From: Thuidium tamariscinum
Lineage: Eukaryota; Streptophyta; Bryopsida; Hypnales; Thuidiaceae
Length of the DNA stretch: 64,000 nt
Assembly (NCBI GenBank): GCA_947034885.2
Contig: OX344753.2
Coordinates: 12,524,001-12,588,000 of the forward strand
Reading direction: 5' to 3'
Every line of letters starts with the position of its first letter. The stretch's first letter is position 1. The notes under the pieces are model-generated. The model did no database searches and was not told the origin of the DNA. It saw only the letters and a program-made list of their open reading frames with translations. Positions 12,966 to 24,236 of this stretch are shown here, one piece after another. The position numbers and the translations under genes are program-made.

Positions 12966-13536
12966 CATTAGAGAAATTTTGAGCTCTCTAGAGGGCCGTT
13001 AGGAATTGACATGCAAAGCTATTTATTGAAGGCTAAAGATAATAGCCTTAGTACATAATATGTGTCGCTACCTTGTGTGAATATTCATCAAGTACTTATG
13101 AATTTGTTAAATAAAGAATTCACTTATTATACCAAGGACTTGAATGACAAAAAGTACCTATTGTTCCATTGTCCAATAAGAGGTATTTCATGGTGCAAAC
13201 ATCATGAGCATGAAGTACCAATGATCTTATTTTAAAAAAAAGTCTCACTCATTGTACTAAAAACACATGAGCCATTAGTACTTAAATGCACCAAATTTGT
13301 CCTTCTCCAAATAAAATAATCCCTCAATGTACTTAAAATTTGAATGACAAGAAGTACCTAATGTCCCATTATCCAATAAAAAAACATGTACCTTTATAAA
13401 CATCATGATGTCAAAATGGGTGGAAATAGGGGAAAAAAGTTGTCCTTTATTTGACAAGTACGCATTTAAATCCAATTGAGGACCCCAATTGAGGCCATTC
13501 TAGAGGCCCTTTGGAGAGTTCAAAATTTCTCTAATG
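12966..13536. mobile_element. CATTAG-type MITE, copy 1 (nested in the piggyBac element)
   Basis: Ends are CATTAGAGAAATTTTGAGCT and the inverted AGTTCAAAATTTCTCTAATG, about 30 bp of inverted repeat running on into AGAGGGCC. Inside are two diverged copies of a unit containing GAATGACAAGAAGTACCTA, TGTCCAATAA and AAACATCATGA. It shares ends and interior with 29827-30467 and ends with 31465-31942. No coding capacity. Confidence 0.8.
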
Positions 13537-14350
13537 CGCTTGTCAGTCCAACTCTCCATGTCTTCGTAAAGGCCGAGTAAATCCGAGAAGGGACCTGCTG
13601 TGCATGAGAACGATCATTTCAAAAGTAACAAGCACTCTTGAGTACTTTCACCAGGACTTTGACATGCTAATGCTTGCTTCGAATCAACCACAGTGAATGT
13701 GAAGTACTTGAACATTCAGAAGTAACATGCAGAAATGCACACTAGCACACATCGATCAACAACAGAAGGCCGATCCCTGCATACCTGCATGTCGAGGTCT
13801 TCGATGCTTCAGCACTCTAGTGCTGCGGAACAGCATTAACGACACGTACTCATGTTGATAACGTCCTTGAGCTTTCCATGCGATGCCAAATATACAATGC
13901 AGTTGTATTGTATATCGATGTACACAGAGCTTAGTATCCTGCCTGCCTGCGACTTAATCGACATAATATGCATTCAAGAAAGCTTTGAACACAGACTTCC
14001 CAAAAGTGAAGATCCCACCAGTGGAACGCATGCACCACTTAATCTCTGCTTTTGTAGTTCTTCAGGTGTTGAAGGACGAGAGAACTGCTAGTGTACAATG
14101 ACGCAACAACTGAGCAAAGCATCACTGATGCAGTAGCCGTAATGCATTTCTAGCACACGGAGCCTTCCTTCAGAACGAGCACACCGTTGTCAGCAAATCA
14201 TCGAACATGGACGTCAAGAGGACAGTCATAAGACAAGTAAGCAGAGACCTGAATTCTCGAAGTTTGCTTCCACAGAGGCGTGACACCCCGTCCACCTCGT
14301 TAGCCATCGCCAAGAACACGCCCCACTCCGGTGACAGCTCGTACTCCCGT

Positions 14351-16723
14351 TCAACTCCGTAAAGAGTAGTGACTGCTTATGAAGCAGTCACCTTCATGTA
14401 AATAGATGTCTCCACACTGCATGCAACTCATATTAGTCCTTGAATCCGAGAGACAAAAGTGGCACTTTCTTCTCTTCGTAGTGCGCACCAGGTTATGGAT
14501 CGCTGGCGCTGCAAGGCGATACTGCGAAACGCAGCCTCGATGTGTTGTCCACGGCTTGCAGAGAGATTCACAAAGAGTGAGTAGGAAGTTCCGCCTAGAT
14601 TTCGTTGGGATCACGAGCCTCTCGCATATGGCTGCGTAAATAATGTAGGCATTGACGACACTTGTATCGAGGAGGAAGAAGAACACGCGCTGCCACCACT
14701 TGTGACTTCTAGTCTGTGAAGAGTAACGACCTCTCATTTGATCCGCCACGTCCACCCCCCTCATGAAATCGGTGTATCCTTTGTGCACTGGCGATGTTTC
14801 GATTTCGTAATCCTCTCCGTTAATTTTGCGTGGCACCGTCGGCCACTCTTCCCCCACACGCGGGAGAGGTGGGAAAAACGAAGACAGCAACAACACAGCT
14901 TTCTTGTCAACCCAGACAACACAGCTCATAGTCCTCGTCCGATGTATACGCCACGCTACGGTACTCTGAAGTGCGTCCGCAAAAAACTGTTTTTGGGCCA
15001 GACATTTCGGTAAGCCCAAGCAATTACTCATCACAGTGCCGGTTGCAAACGTCCCCAGAGCTAGCAAATCCTTCGTCAACTTCACGGAGGTGAAAAAACA
15101 GTCTGTTACAACGACATGGCCACGACCATGTAAGCCGTTCAGTAGTAGCATCACAACTTCGTAGCCGTTTTTAGCGCCTCTGGGTCCGTTTCCTCTGCCA
15201 CGTGAACGACGCAAGGAGCCCGTGTAGATGTCAAAGTCAAACACATATTTCTTGCACGAGTCCGCCAAGCACCAAACTTTGATCCCCCACTTGGTGGGTT
15301 TCTTCGAAATGTACTGCCTAATAGGACAGTACTTGCCCTTGTAGCGAATCATGGCTTCATCAACCGTAACTTCTTGGTGGAGGTTCCAATTGCTCTTGCA
15401 TTTCGATTTTAGTTCGTCAATGAGCCAACCGAGCTTTGCCAACTTCAATTCATCATGGCTCAGTTCTTCCCTGTCCAATGCTCGGTCGTTACAGATGTGT
15501 AAGCATCTGGTCAGATCCTCAAATCGCGCCCTCGACATTGTGCTCGCAATCATATCACAGTATAAAAAAGGGAACTCCATGTTCCAGTAAGACCTTTGAT
15601 TAGGTTCCTTTTTGATGCCCATGAGTAAGCATATACCTAGGGACGCACGCAATTCTAGCGGCGTCACTGCCCACCAGAAAGCGCCACCCAAAGGTAGTCG
15701 TGATTCTGGGTCGACCTCACTGGCATAGCGGTTTGTTTCGTCACAGAGTCGCTGCAGCATCTTCTCTGACCAGAAGCGGCCAAACAAAGCTAATTTCGTT
15801 GGCATTCTTCGATACGAGAAATTCGGGCCTCCACTTGGCCCCGTGAATCGAATCGGGTCGTGGACGTATGTAGCATGATGATTATTCCACGTCGTCTCCG
15901 CGAATTCTCTGACAAAAGCTGCAGCCTGGGCCTTGAGAGTATCTTCTCGAGGAACGCGTGATGGGCCAGGAGAATCTTCTACGCGTCTCCTCCTTGAATT
16001 CTTGACAAAGGACGGTGCTTGCTCAACCGGATTTATGGTCGATTCATGCGCAATGGGTGGAACACCTCTTGCACTGTTCCTTGACAACCCTGCTCGGTCA
16101 CTGGCATTTGCGCAGAATTGTCCCCCGCCATCAATGGGCATCACTGTTCGCATGCGTGGAGCGCTGTTGTAGTTACCGTTTGACAAGAACGTTGGAATTG
16201 GAACGGGCGGGACATCCGGAAGTTGACGTGCTATTAGTTGCCATTTTAAAATGCCTGCGGAATTGCCGCGTCCATGGCGTTGTACGTCACTTACACTGCG
16301 TTCTCCTGCCTCATGAGTGGGAGCGAGGTGGTCACCTTCGTCAGTGGGCACCACTGTCTGCATTGTTCTGTTTCTCATTCTCTGGTCACAGGCGGCTACT
16401 CGTTGCGGTCGACTGGGTGGTAGTGGTGGCCGTTCTTTCTTCTTACATGGTGTGCTCAGCTGCCCCGGCGCAAGACGGGGAGGTAGACTGCAGCTCATAC
16501 TTATGTCCTGCTCTGAAGTGCAGTTCATGAGAAGTCGTTGTAGGGAGTCACTGAAGGCGGGCAAGATGTCGTCCAAACCCACGGCAGCTGAAAAAGCAGA
16601 GTCGGGTTCATTGCTCTGCTGAACTGTGTGAGGCACCGCCACGTTATCTGTGAATGATGGAGTAACGCCCAGTTTGCATGGAGCGTACGCGAAATCGCAG
16701 TCCCACTCCTCAAGATGTGGCAA
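14351..16723 (-). CDS. piggyBac transposase, catalytic part (DDE_Tnp_1_7 domain plus C-terminal zinc-binding domain)
   Basis: 790 codons read on from the stop at 16724-16726 in the same frame. Residues 1-280 are low-complexity and Pro/Ser/Arg-rich. The piggyBac DDE domain covers about 285-700: VTVDEAMIRYKGK (D455), VVTDCFFTS (D541) and RGVDVADQMRG (D658, D661) carry the catalytic aspartates, with the WKVW-like motif KWGIKVWCLAD between. Residues 753-785 (CHFC...CMQC...H...C) form the Cys-rich C-terminal domain used in DNA binding. All catalytic and zinc ligands are present and the domain has no frameshift, so it could still be functional. The first codon is TTG, so this part is probably not translated on its own but is the C-terminal part of a longer protein beginning in the frame upstream. 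Confidence 0.9.
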   Translation of the reverse strand: MPHLEEWDCDFAYAPCKLGVTPSFTDNVAVPHTVQQSNEPDSAFSAAVGLDDILPAFSDSLQRLLMNCTSEQDISMSCSLPPRLAPGQLSTPCKKKERPPLPPSRPQRVAACDQRMRNRTMQTVVPTDEGDHLAPTHEAGERSVSDVQRHGRGNSAGILKWQLIARQLPDVPPVPIPTFLSNGNYNSAPRMRTVMPIDGGGQFCANASDRAGLSRNSARGVPPIAHESTINPVEQAPSFVKNSRRRRVEDSPGPSRVPREDTLKAQAAAFVREFAETTWNNHHATYVHDPIRFTGPSGGPNFSYRRMPTKLALFGRFWSEKMLQRLCDETNRYASEVDPESRLPLGGAFWWAVTPLELRASLGICLLMGIKKEPNQRSYWNMEFPFLYCDMIASTMSRARFEDLTRCLHICNDRALDREELSHDELKLAKLGWLIDELKSKCKSNWNLHQEVTVDEAMIRYKGKYCPIRQYISKKPTKWGIKVWCLADSCKKYVFDFDIYTGSLRRSRGRGNGPRGAKNGYEVVMLLLNGLHGRGHVVVTDCFFTSVKLTKDLLALGTFATGTVMSNCLGLPKCLAQKQFFADALQSTVAWRIHRTRTMSCVVWVDKKAVLLLSSFFPPLPRVGEEWPTVPRKINGEDYEIETSPVHKGYTDFMRGVDVADQMRGRYSSQTRSHKWWQRVFFFLLDTSVVNAYIIYAAICERLVIPTKSRRNFLLTLCESLCKPWTTHRGCVSQYRLAAPAIHNLVRTTKRRKCHFCLSDSRTNMSCMQCGDIYLHEGDCFISSHYSLRS

Positions 16724-17623
16724 TCATGTGCTTCGGAAGATTGGGGATTGCAATCCGTCAACAGGGGAGGGCATAGCTCCGAGCATTAACTTGCTACTGA
16801 TGTCTGTGGAGTCGTCATCAATAGCTAGAGAGGACGTGTGGCATGCCATGTGCATAGCAACTGAGTTGTCCATGTCTTCATTGCTCGGATTGTTGGCAAC
16901 AGGTCGTCCCTCTTGAATGTGCTGAACGTGACCCCATGGTATATGAACCTTGCGTCCATCGTCTAGGAGAACAACATATTGAAGCTGTGGTGGATCGCCA
17001 ACCGTGTATGATTGCAGCGCCAATCCGAGAAGCCACTGGTTCTCCCCATGTCCGCACCGACTTTCGACCAACTTCGATCCATTCGGGCGTGGAATTCTGA
17101 CGGGAATGGGATTTGAAATGCTGCGGGGCAAGAATCGGTCTAAGCCTTGAACTGGTATATACGAGTTTCCCTGCCAAGGCACTTCTCTTGCTTGTTGCAG
17201 TTGCAGTAAAGTTGGGAAGCTCTTGTCGGGGTCTTGTTTAGAGGGAACATGCTGAAGCGAACTTGTCGACGGTGCAGTTGTGAGCTCCGTCGTTTTCAGA
17301 CGCTTGGCACGCACTTGCGACGTGGGAGCTGGGCGAATGTCAGGTGCAATGTCTGTCGCAGTTGGACTTGCAGTGCCGACATCGAACGTGCTCCGCTTCC
17401 GGATCGGCAATTTCGATCGTCTCTTAGTTGGTGGCTTCGTGTGTCGATCAGGACTTGCATCGACGGCAATTTCAGTCGCCGTCAAGGCATCGAAGATGTC
17501 CTCCCACTGAGTGCAGCTAGGGTTCTCAACTTTGGGCAGTTCCCCGAAGCTCTTGTGATCCATGAACGACATCTGGCCACAAAAGATTCCGCAGCACGTC
17601 GTTAACAGCTTTGTTGAAACCAC
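16724..17623 (-). CDS. N-terminal part of the piggyBac transposase, ended by one in-frame TGA
   Basis: 299 residues in the same frame as the catalytic part, separated from it only by TGA at 16724-16726 (context ACA TGA TTG). Contains a basic region (PPTKRRSKLPIRKRS, about 66-80), a low-complexity stretch, then a compact domain at about 188-245 (FLPRS...GLALQSYTV...YVVLLDDGRKVHIPWGHVQHI) that looks Tudor/Agenet-like. Such small beta-barrel domains occur at the N-terminus of some long piggyBac proteins; this match was made by eye. Start may be the first ATG (17623) or the later MSFMDHKSF. Either this copy bears one nonsense mutation, or the protein is made by stop read-through. Confidence 0.7.
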   Translation of the reverse strand: MVSTKLLTTCCGIFCGQMSFMDHKSFGELPKVENPSCTQWEDIFDALTATEIAVDASPDRHTKPPTKRRSKLPIRKRSTFDVGTASPTATDIAPDIRPAPTSQVRAKRLKTTELTTAPSTSSLQHVPSKQDPDKSFPTLLQLQQAREVPWQGNSYIPVQGLDRFLPRSISNPIPVRIPRPNGSKLVESRCGHGENQWLLGLALQSYTVGDPPQLQYVVLLDDGRKVHIPWGHVQHIQEGRPVANNPSNEDMDNSVAMHMACHTSSLAIDDDSTDISSKLMLGAMPSPVDGLQSPIFRST

Positions 17624-19254
17624 AAGGATGACCCTCAGGAATTCGTTCCTTCCACTACAAGATTCTGGCTGTGTGGTATCGGAAGAGAAAACGGAGTCCT
17701 CGTGGACTGTCCACTCTTTTGACTCCTCGGCGGACTGATCTCTAAAGCAACACTCTTTTGTCTAGAAGTCTAAGGATTCGACGAGTCTGACTCTCAGATG
17801 CACCTATTTCGACAGTCCATGCTTGGATAGCTAATCGACTAGTGACAATAGTACTTGCGCTCTCATGTGCGTTAGTCATGACATGTACTTCTATGTGATC
17901 TTGTGCAGAGCAGAACAACTCATGATGCACAGGGAGCCCATCAATTTTTCTTCAACGGAGGAGTACCAAGAAATGTTAACTTACTAGAGAAGCTGAACAG
18001 ACGTGCATAAACAGCCTGCAGTAGGAGAGCAGGGAAGATCGATCATCAAACTGAAATGGTCGGCATCGACATCCTCGAACATCGATCCACTCCAAATTCT
18101 CAGCCCTCCATGACATGCTCCTGTTCTCTTCGATAACAACGGGATGCTGACCTCCAAGCTTCAGTTGTGACAAGGACAAGTCGATGGACTGAGCATGACA
18201 ATCACAAAGAGAACAACCTTGATTTCACAACAAGTTGTTGCTATGACCTCGGGACGGCAGCCTTCATGCTACTCCGGAGGACTGCTCCTGCACTGATTTT
18301 CTGAGCTCTATGTCTGCCATGGCAGTTGACACTACATGAAAAAATTTGGAAGGCATATGCTCTGCGAATCGCTGTGAATTTTTTTTCACATCAGTGTTCC
18401 AAACGACTGTTTGCAAAAGAGGTAAGGAAGAGGACGACTGTGGAGTTTGGCGAGAGTATATGCAAAATTGCAAAGGGTTCCGACTTCCAAGTGTCATTTG
18501 CATTCACAGCCGTCATTTGTCTTTGCTGCAAGTAATTACCATGACGTGGAATTGAGCATGCAAAAAATCAGAGTCTTCTGTGGAGTAGGAAATTCCTTCT
18601 GCAAGTTCTTTTTATCAAATCACATGTCTGTAAATTTATTTCTGCAGCCTTTCATAACTCCTTTGCCGTATGACTTGAGATTTATGAACTAGAAGTGCAA
18701 ATTGATTTTCCTGAGGAAGTAGTCTCCATAGGGCTCATGCTCTAAAAAGTCTATCGACATTCATGTTCAACCGCCATTTGAGTCACAACTGCATAACCGC
18801 CTTCCTCATCAGCTATTTGTAAAAAAATGAATTTCGTAGAGTCCCAATCATGGGGCATAGTACAGTGCCCACTCTTATTTATTGAACTGGAATAAGATAT
18901 TGCTGTCAGATTCATTTTTTATATTTCTCAAAGCAAGTACCACCAATTTCTTTATTATTCTGCCCCTCCAAAAAGGCAGGTGACGTGTGCTGAATTCTGC
19001 TTGGGAAGTTATCATATCTTCGGTTTCTGACCCCGGGCATGAGCAAAATCTTTGGAAAACTTAGTATGTCCATGTACTCCTATTTTTCGTCTTCATACAC
19101 AGTGCTCAAAACAGCCTCTATCACCACGAGTGCATGCAGAACCCAACTCTGGAGCTACAAAAAAAAATTTGGATGAAAACCGTTGATCCTCCGCTCTCTG
19201 TGAGCCATGGAATCTGTCCGTCGTCCACTTTTTGGACGTCGACGCGCTCCAGGG
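17624..19254 (-). other. 5' flank of the transposase gene and right end of the piggyBac element
   Basis: About 1.6 kb without a convincing coding frame, expected to hold the transposase promoter. Next to the right terminus a short palindrome (CGTCC...GGACG, near 19223-19239) follows CCATGGAATCTGTCCG; subterminal repeats of this kind often bind transposase. Confidence 0.45.
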
Positions 19255-19258
19255 TTAA

Positions 19259-20665
19259 GGGTTAGTTTTAGAAGAGGGTGACAATAGTTATTCAACCAAA
19301 TGTATAGATATTCATATAAATTGAGCATCATCATCCTAATTTCAAATTTTTTGTGAATAGAATCTAATACATTCATTAAAATATAGAACATTTCATGAAA
19401 TGATATTTCAAAATTTTTTCCAACATTGCATTGCAATTCAATAGTAAACAAGCACACACATAAATAATCACATAAATCAAAGTTTTATTAGATTCGATTT
19501 TTAATTTGTTATAATGTGCATCCATTGCAATTCCAAATTGCCACTTCCTTTGTATGGAAATGATACTTCTTTCTTTGTAAAACACAACAAAATTAACAAT
19601 ATTATTTGAAAACAAAGGGATCACAATATTTTTTAGAAGCTTTTGAAAAATCCTAAAGCAAAAGTGTTATTAATAGTATACCAAAATTTTACTACACCCT
19701 TCCCCTTGTAGTGATCCGAGTTGTGCAAAGACACATAAAAAGCTATCTTAAAAATCTATCTTTTGTAAAACTAAATAGTTTTATTTTTTTACACAAAAAT
19801 CCAAAATATCTGAATTTTTAGATTTTGTGCATAAATAAAATAATATCAAAATATCATTAGCAATTATATAATATAAAAGTTGAGTTTAGCTTAATAGTAA
19901 GAATATAATTTAGAGGTTGTTGTGAAGGATGTTAAGAGTGTAAAACATGTATAATAATAAATTGAAAAAATTCATACTATACAATGGAGGGGTGCTATTT
20001 TGTGAGTATAAAAGTATGAGCCTATGAGCCTAAAAGACTATACACCTATGATATAAGTGTCTATATTATAGTAACCTTCTATGTTAATAGTATATATATG
20101 CTATAAGTACCTATATTATAGGTGTTTATGTTATAAACACCTCCAATGGTTGCATGATACATACTTATATATATGCTCAAAGCTCACATGCTCACACTTT
20201 CATGCTTGCATACTAGCACCATTGAAAACTATATATATATTTAAAGTTCGCAATATTCTAACCACTAACCTAGGTGTGGGATGTGGGAGTGTTATTTAGG
20301 GTGATTGCAAAAATGCAATTTTGGGCCATAAGACTAGCAATCTTACACAATACTATTTGTTGTTATTTGGTTTGTCTATGCTTGTTTGTTTTATGAGTAA
20401 TGTAGTACCTTCTTTTCTTTGTTGAGTGCTTGCACTCATTGCATTCATTAGAATATATTGTCGATGATTTATTGTAAATCATTTGATACGACTAGAATGT
20501 ATTGTTTACATTTGATAAATATATTTTTTTGGCCAAAGTACATTCATCAAAACATATTGTACTTCAATTTTCAATGACCTCCAAAAATGGTTTGAAAGAG
20601 AAGGGACAAAAAATAAAGATAAAAAGATAAAAATTATAGTAGGAAAAAAAATCATACGACACCTA
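19259..20665. other. AT-rich spacer
   Basis: No gene recognised. 20030-20170 holds repeated TATTATAG/TATATATGC stretches with local self-complementarity. Confidence 0.5.
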
Positions 20666-20669
20666 TTAA

Positions 20670-21609
20670 CCCCTAAAGCCCTGAACAACGTTTTTTGAGA
20701 TTATAAATTTTTTGGGCAGCTCAATACGGATGGAGTTTTTATTTTTTTTCTTTGAAATTTTGATACAATGTGTGACCAAGGAGTAGCTTTAAGGCCCGAC
20801 AATTTTCATAACTTTTGACTTCACGGTTAAAAAGTTATGGCAGGATATGTTGTTTTCTTTACTCGGTGGGCAAACCGGGCAGCTGAAAAAACTTCTTCAA
20901 AAATACTTTTAAAAAAAATGAAATTTCAAATTGGTTTTCTAAGTTTATACAGACATGGGAAGCTTTGAATCAATCCATTCCGATCAATGAGTCAAAAATT
21001 ATGAAGATTTTGAGTTTGGGGTAGTTTTCGGCCAGTTACAGAATCTCTACAATACAAAAAAAGTTTGAAATTCTTCATTTAATTCAATTTTTCATGTTTT
21101 TGAAAAAAAATTTAAAAAAAGGTGTAGATTGTTTTTTACAACATTTTAACCATTGGGATTGAAAATTTTCAATTCCATGAATAAAATGTTCACAATTTAG
21201 TATTTTGGCTCATTTTTTATTTCTTTCTACTTACTTATTTTTTCCTATATGTTGTACAATACCAAATGGTTTGAAATTTTTTGAGAATGTATCCAACTTG
21301 CATTGAAGTATGAATTCAAAGAGTAACCACCATTTTGAATTTTTTTTCACACAAATGTGACCTTGTGAAGTGCAGCTGCCCGGATTTTCATAGGGATAAA
21401 AAAACAATTTTTGTCAATTCAAATGCTTATATCTTGCAATCTACATGGTGGAAATTTCTGAAATTTTTTCCACATGTTTACAAACCACCTTACTACAAGA
21501 TCCTATGGTTATATGAGTCAAAAATGTGTTTTAAAAAAAATTGCACTTGTATTAGAAATGGCAGTTTTGGAGCATTTTTGGTGAAAACATAGTCAGAAAC
21601 CTTTAGGGG
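20670..21609. mobile_element. TTAA-flanked piggyBac-like MITE, 940 bp
   Basis: TTAA (20666-20669) precedes CCCCTAAAGCCCTG, and CCTTTAGGGG precedes TTAA (21610-21613). It is flanked by the piggyBac target sequence and has CCC-starting inverted ends, but no transposase. It probably depends on a transposase of the kind encoded at 14351-17623 or a relative, because the two sets of termini differ after CCCT. Confidence 0.75.
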
Positions 21610-21613
21610 TTAA

Positions 21614-23640
21614 TTCTAATTTTATATCTAATATAGAAGCTAAAAATTGGACTCAAAAGTTCATTATAAATAGTATAGGGTGCTATAATAAATGAAAACT
21701 TAGAATTATTTTATAACAATAGGGTATATTAAATTGTAAAATATTGGATTAATAGACCTCTATAAAATATCACATGGTTTCCCATATATGCCAAATTCTA
21801 GGCTAGCAACTTCTCCAAGATAAAAAGACCTCAAAGCATCTCAAAATTTTTTAAATAGAAGGATTTGTTGTGAAGACCAATTCAAAATCTTGACTAATTT
21901 AGTTTGACTTTTTTAAATAGTTTTAAAATGAAAGCTAAAAATCTAAGGCAAATACTATAGGGAATATGAATAAATAAGACAAGGCATGCCTTTAAGACAC
22001 ATTGGAAATTGAAAGGATGAGAAAATATATGAAAATACGTTGTTTATGTGATCAAATATTGAATATGAAGAGTTCAATGTCATTGGTCAAATTTGAATTA
22101 TAAGATTGTCATTTAACCATTGAAGGACCACTTTCATTATTGTGTAGTTAGATCATTTATAAAATCAATTTTATCATTTAAAATTAATTGGCTTTTTTGG
22201 TTATATTTGATAACTCTTTTTTCTTTTTGATATAAAAATGATAATAATGTCAAATTTTCACATAGTAAAAATTAGCAACATTGGTATAGCTTCCTACCTA
22301 CTTCATTCTAACTAGATTATTGCAACACCCTATCTTCTTAGGAATCTTTATTTCTTCTTATCTAGTCTTTTGCAAGGCTTGGAAAGTCCCCTCTAATGTC
22401 TTCTAATGTCTTCACTTTGTCACAAGCAATATAAAAAGCTATAAGTTCATAAGTAGGATGAAGCAACCTTTAAGGTGCTTGGTACTTGATAAAAATAAAG
22501 AAATTTATTATGTATGTAGTGTAGAAATTTTGAATTTGTGTTTAGAATCAAAGACTTCTAACTAGTTGGGAGAAATTATGAGGAATAAAATTAATCACCT
22601 ACCAAATAGAGAAGAAGTTTTTAATTGGAGAATTTAATAGGGCTTTAGGGGTTAATTGAATTTAGAGCATTACCATCCCTTATGATTAAGTTAAGTCATC
22701 ATCATTTAAGATCTATATTTGGCAAGCCTTTCAACATCTTGTCTTTAATCCCGTTGCACCAAATGTATTTTATATATATAGCAAATCAACCAATCTTTCA
22801 TAGAGAGAAATCAAAAATCAACTAAATTGAGATTCAAAGTGTCAATTTTTGATACAATAGGATGGAATGCTTAAAGATAATTTCAAAAAACATAGTGTAC
22901 TTTTCATCTACTTGAGACTCCATTCTATCTACTATTCAATTGCACTTATAGAAAGATAGAAGTTGAAAGTTGGTGACTTTAATCCACTATGCAATCTAAA
23001 ATAATATTGCTTTAAGTAGTATTGTGACAATAATTGACAAAAGACTGTGATTTACTTACTATTTGATGGATAACACACATGCTTGCCTATGGATTCTTCT
23101 CATAGCAAAACAAAAATTGATTTACAAAAATTTTAAGTTGACAATGAAAGTAGATTCTCTAATTTTGGTTCTACCCCAAAAAATCACCTTCCACTTGTCT
23201 AGTGTTGCTTCAAGGTTTTTCAAACACCAAGATATGGTGCTTTGGGCATGTAGGGATTAACCTTTAAGCACCTAGCTAGTGATTATATAAATCATTTTTT
23301 TTGCTATTGTGTGACATCATTTACTATAAAAAGAAAGTATTTTTTCTATTGAAGGTCAAACTACTATGCAAGATCTGAAATTTTTGTACAAAATTTTTAA
23401 AACAAACAATAACACTTCTATCTTGTATGGAAAGATTCTTTTTCATTCATAAGACAAAAACATCTTTTGCATCATTGAAGGGTTAAAGAAAGTTTAAGGG
23501 AGAAAATAGGTTCTCTACACTTTCTATTTAGAAAATTTATAAGATATTGCTTGAGTATCAGAAAAAATATAAAATGACTCAGGTTGGTTATCATTTCAAG
23601 AATCTAACATTTAAAGCACTGCTTTTTTTCATGTTTGAAG
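21614..23640. other. AT-rich spacer
   Basis: No gene recognised. A further TTTAGGGG-TTAA terminus-like sequence (near 22640) may be one end of an old TTAA element whose other end I could not place. Confidence 0.45.
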
Positions 23641-23880
23641 AAGTGTCATAGTGGTGATATAAAATGTTATAGTGGTGCTCAAAATTGCAACATTCATCCA
23701 CTTAATGGATGTATAATAAGGTTTTCATCCACAATCAAGCAATTTCATCTAATATTTTTTTAAATTTCAAAATTGTTTGGCGATTTAATCTAAGTTTTTT
23801 GGCATTTCTTGTAGTGTTTTTTATCCAGGTAATTTTGTCTGGTGCAATCTGGCACTAGAAAGCCAAAAAGAACCCTGATT
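23641..23880 (+). repeat. Dispersed repeat of AT-rich type, copy 1 of 4
   Basis: Blocks such as AACATTCATCCA, ATCCACAATC, GCAATTTCATC and a closing AGAAGCCAAAAGA-like end recur in the same order at 32150-32355, 39957-40120 and 54968-55175. No coding capacity and no clear termini. Confidence 0.55.
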
Positions 23881-23899
23881 CTTAGCCCCCGAAATATTT

Positions 23900-24236
23900 A
23901 TTTAGCCCACACACTCATTTGCCAGAGTTTGTTTTGTGGTTTTTGGGCTCGTTCACCCAACCCTAAGTTCGTGAACAGAGTCGCAGAGAGTGCTGAAAAC
24001 CAAAGCCGTCGGTACTCGGTAGTGTGAACACAACAGATACCGGATATCACCGGTCAAAACCCTAACGAGAACCGGTTGGGCGATGGCGGCAGCCCCTATA
24101 GAAGACTCTCAGCTGCATGCATGGAGCGTTGTTAAAACCTTGTTTCCGCCGCCATAAAGCCTTTTCTTGCATTTTCCCGGATCTCTTCTTCCGCCCACGT
24201 CTCCCCTGCGCATAACAGACCTCGCTGCTGCCCGCA
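23900..24236 (+). promoter_or_regulatory. HD2 promoter with site II and telo-box motifs
   Basis: Upstream of the HD2 start are two site II-type elements (AGCCCA at 23904-23909, TGGGCT at 23944-23949), an AACCCTAA at 23959-23966 and a full telo-box AAACCCTAA at 24057-24065. In plants this combination marks promoters of ribosomal-protein and ribosome-biogenesis genes. No TATA box was assigned. Confidence 0.5.

Larger units (their letters stand above)
11982..19254 (-). mobile_element. Full-length piggyBac transposon, 7,273 bp, TTAA-flanked
   Basis: Both ends are visible: TTAA (11978-11981) followed by CCCTGGAGCGTCGGG, and CGACGCGCTCCAGGG followed by TTAA (19255-19258). The terminal inverted repeat is CCCTGGAGCG, after which one end has two extra bases (CG) before TCG. 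TTAA target duplication and a CCC-starting terminus define the piggyBac superfamily. The only large reading frame inside codes for a piggyBac DDE transposase (14351-17623, minus strand). A MITE has inserted at 12966-13536. Element and transposase agree, so the call is firm. Confidence 0.93.

Noticed and set aside
16015..16622. Long plus-strand frames opposite the transposase
   Set aside because: Shadow frames of the GC-richer transposase gene; the minus strand has the conserved DDE motifs.
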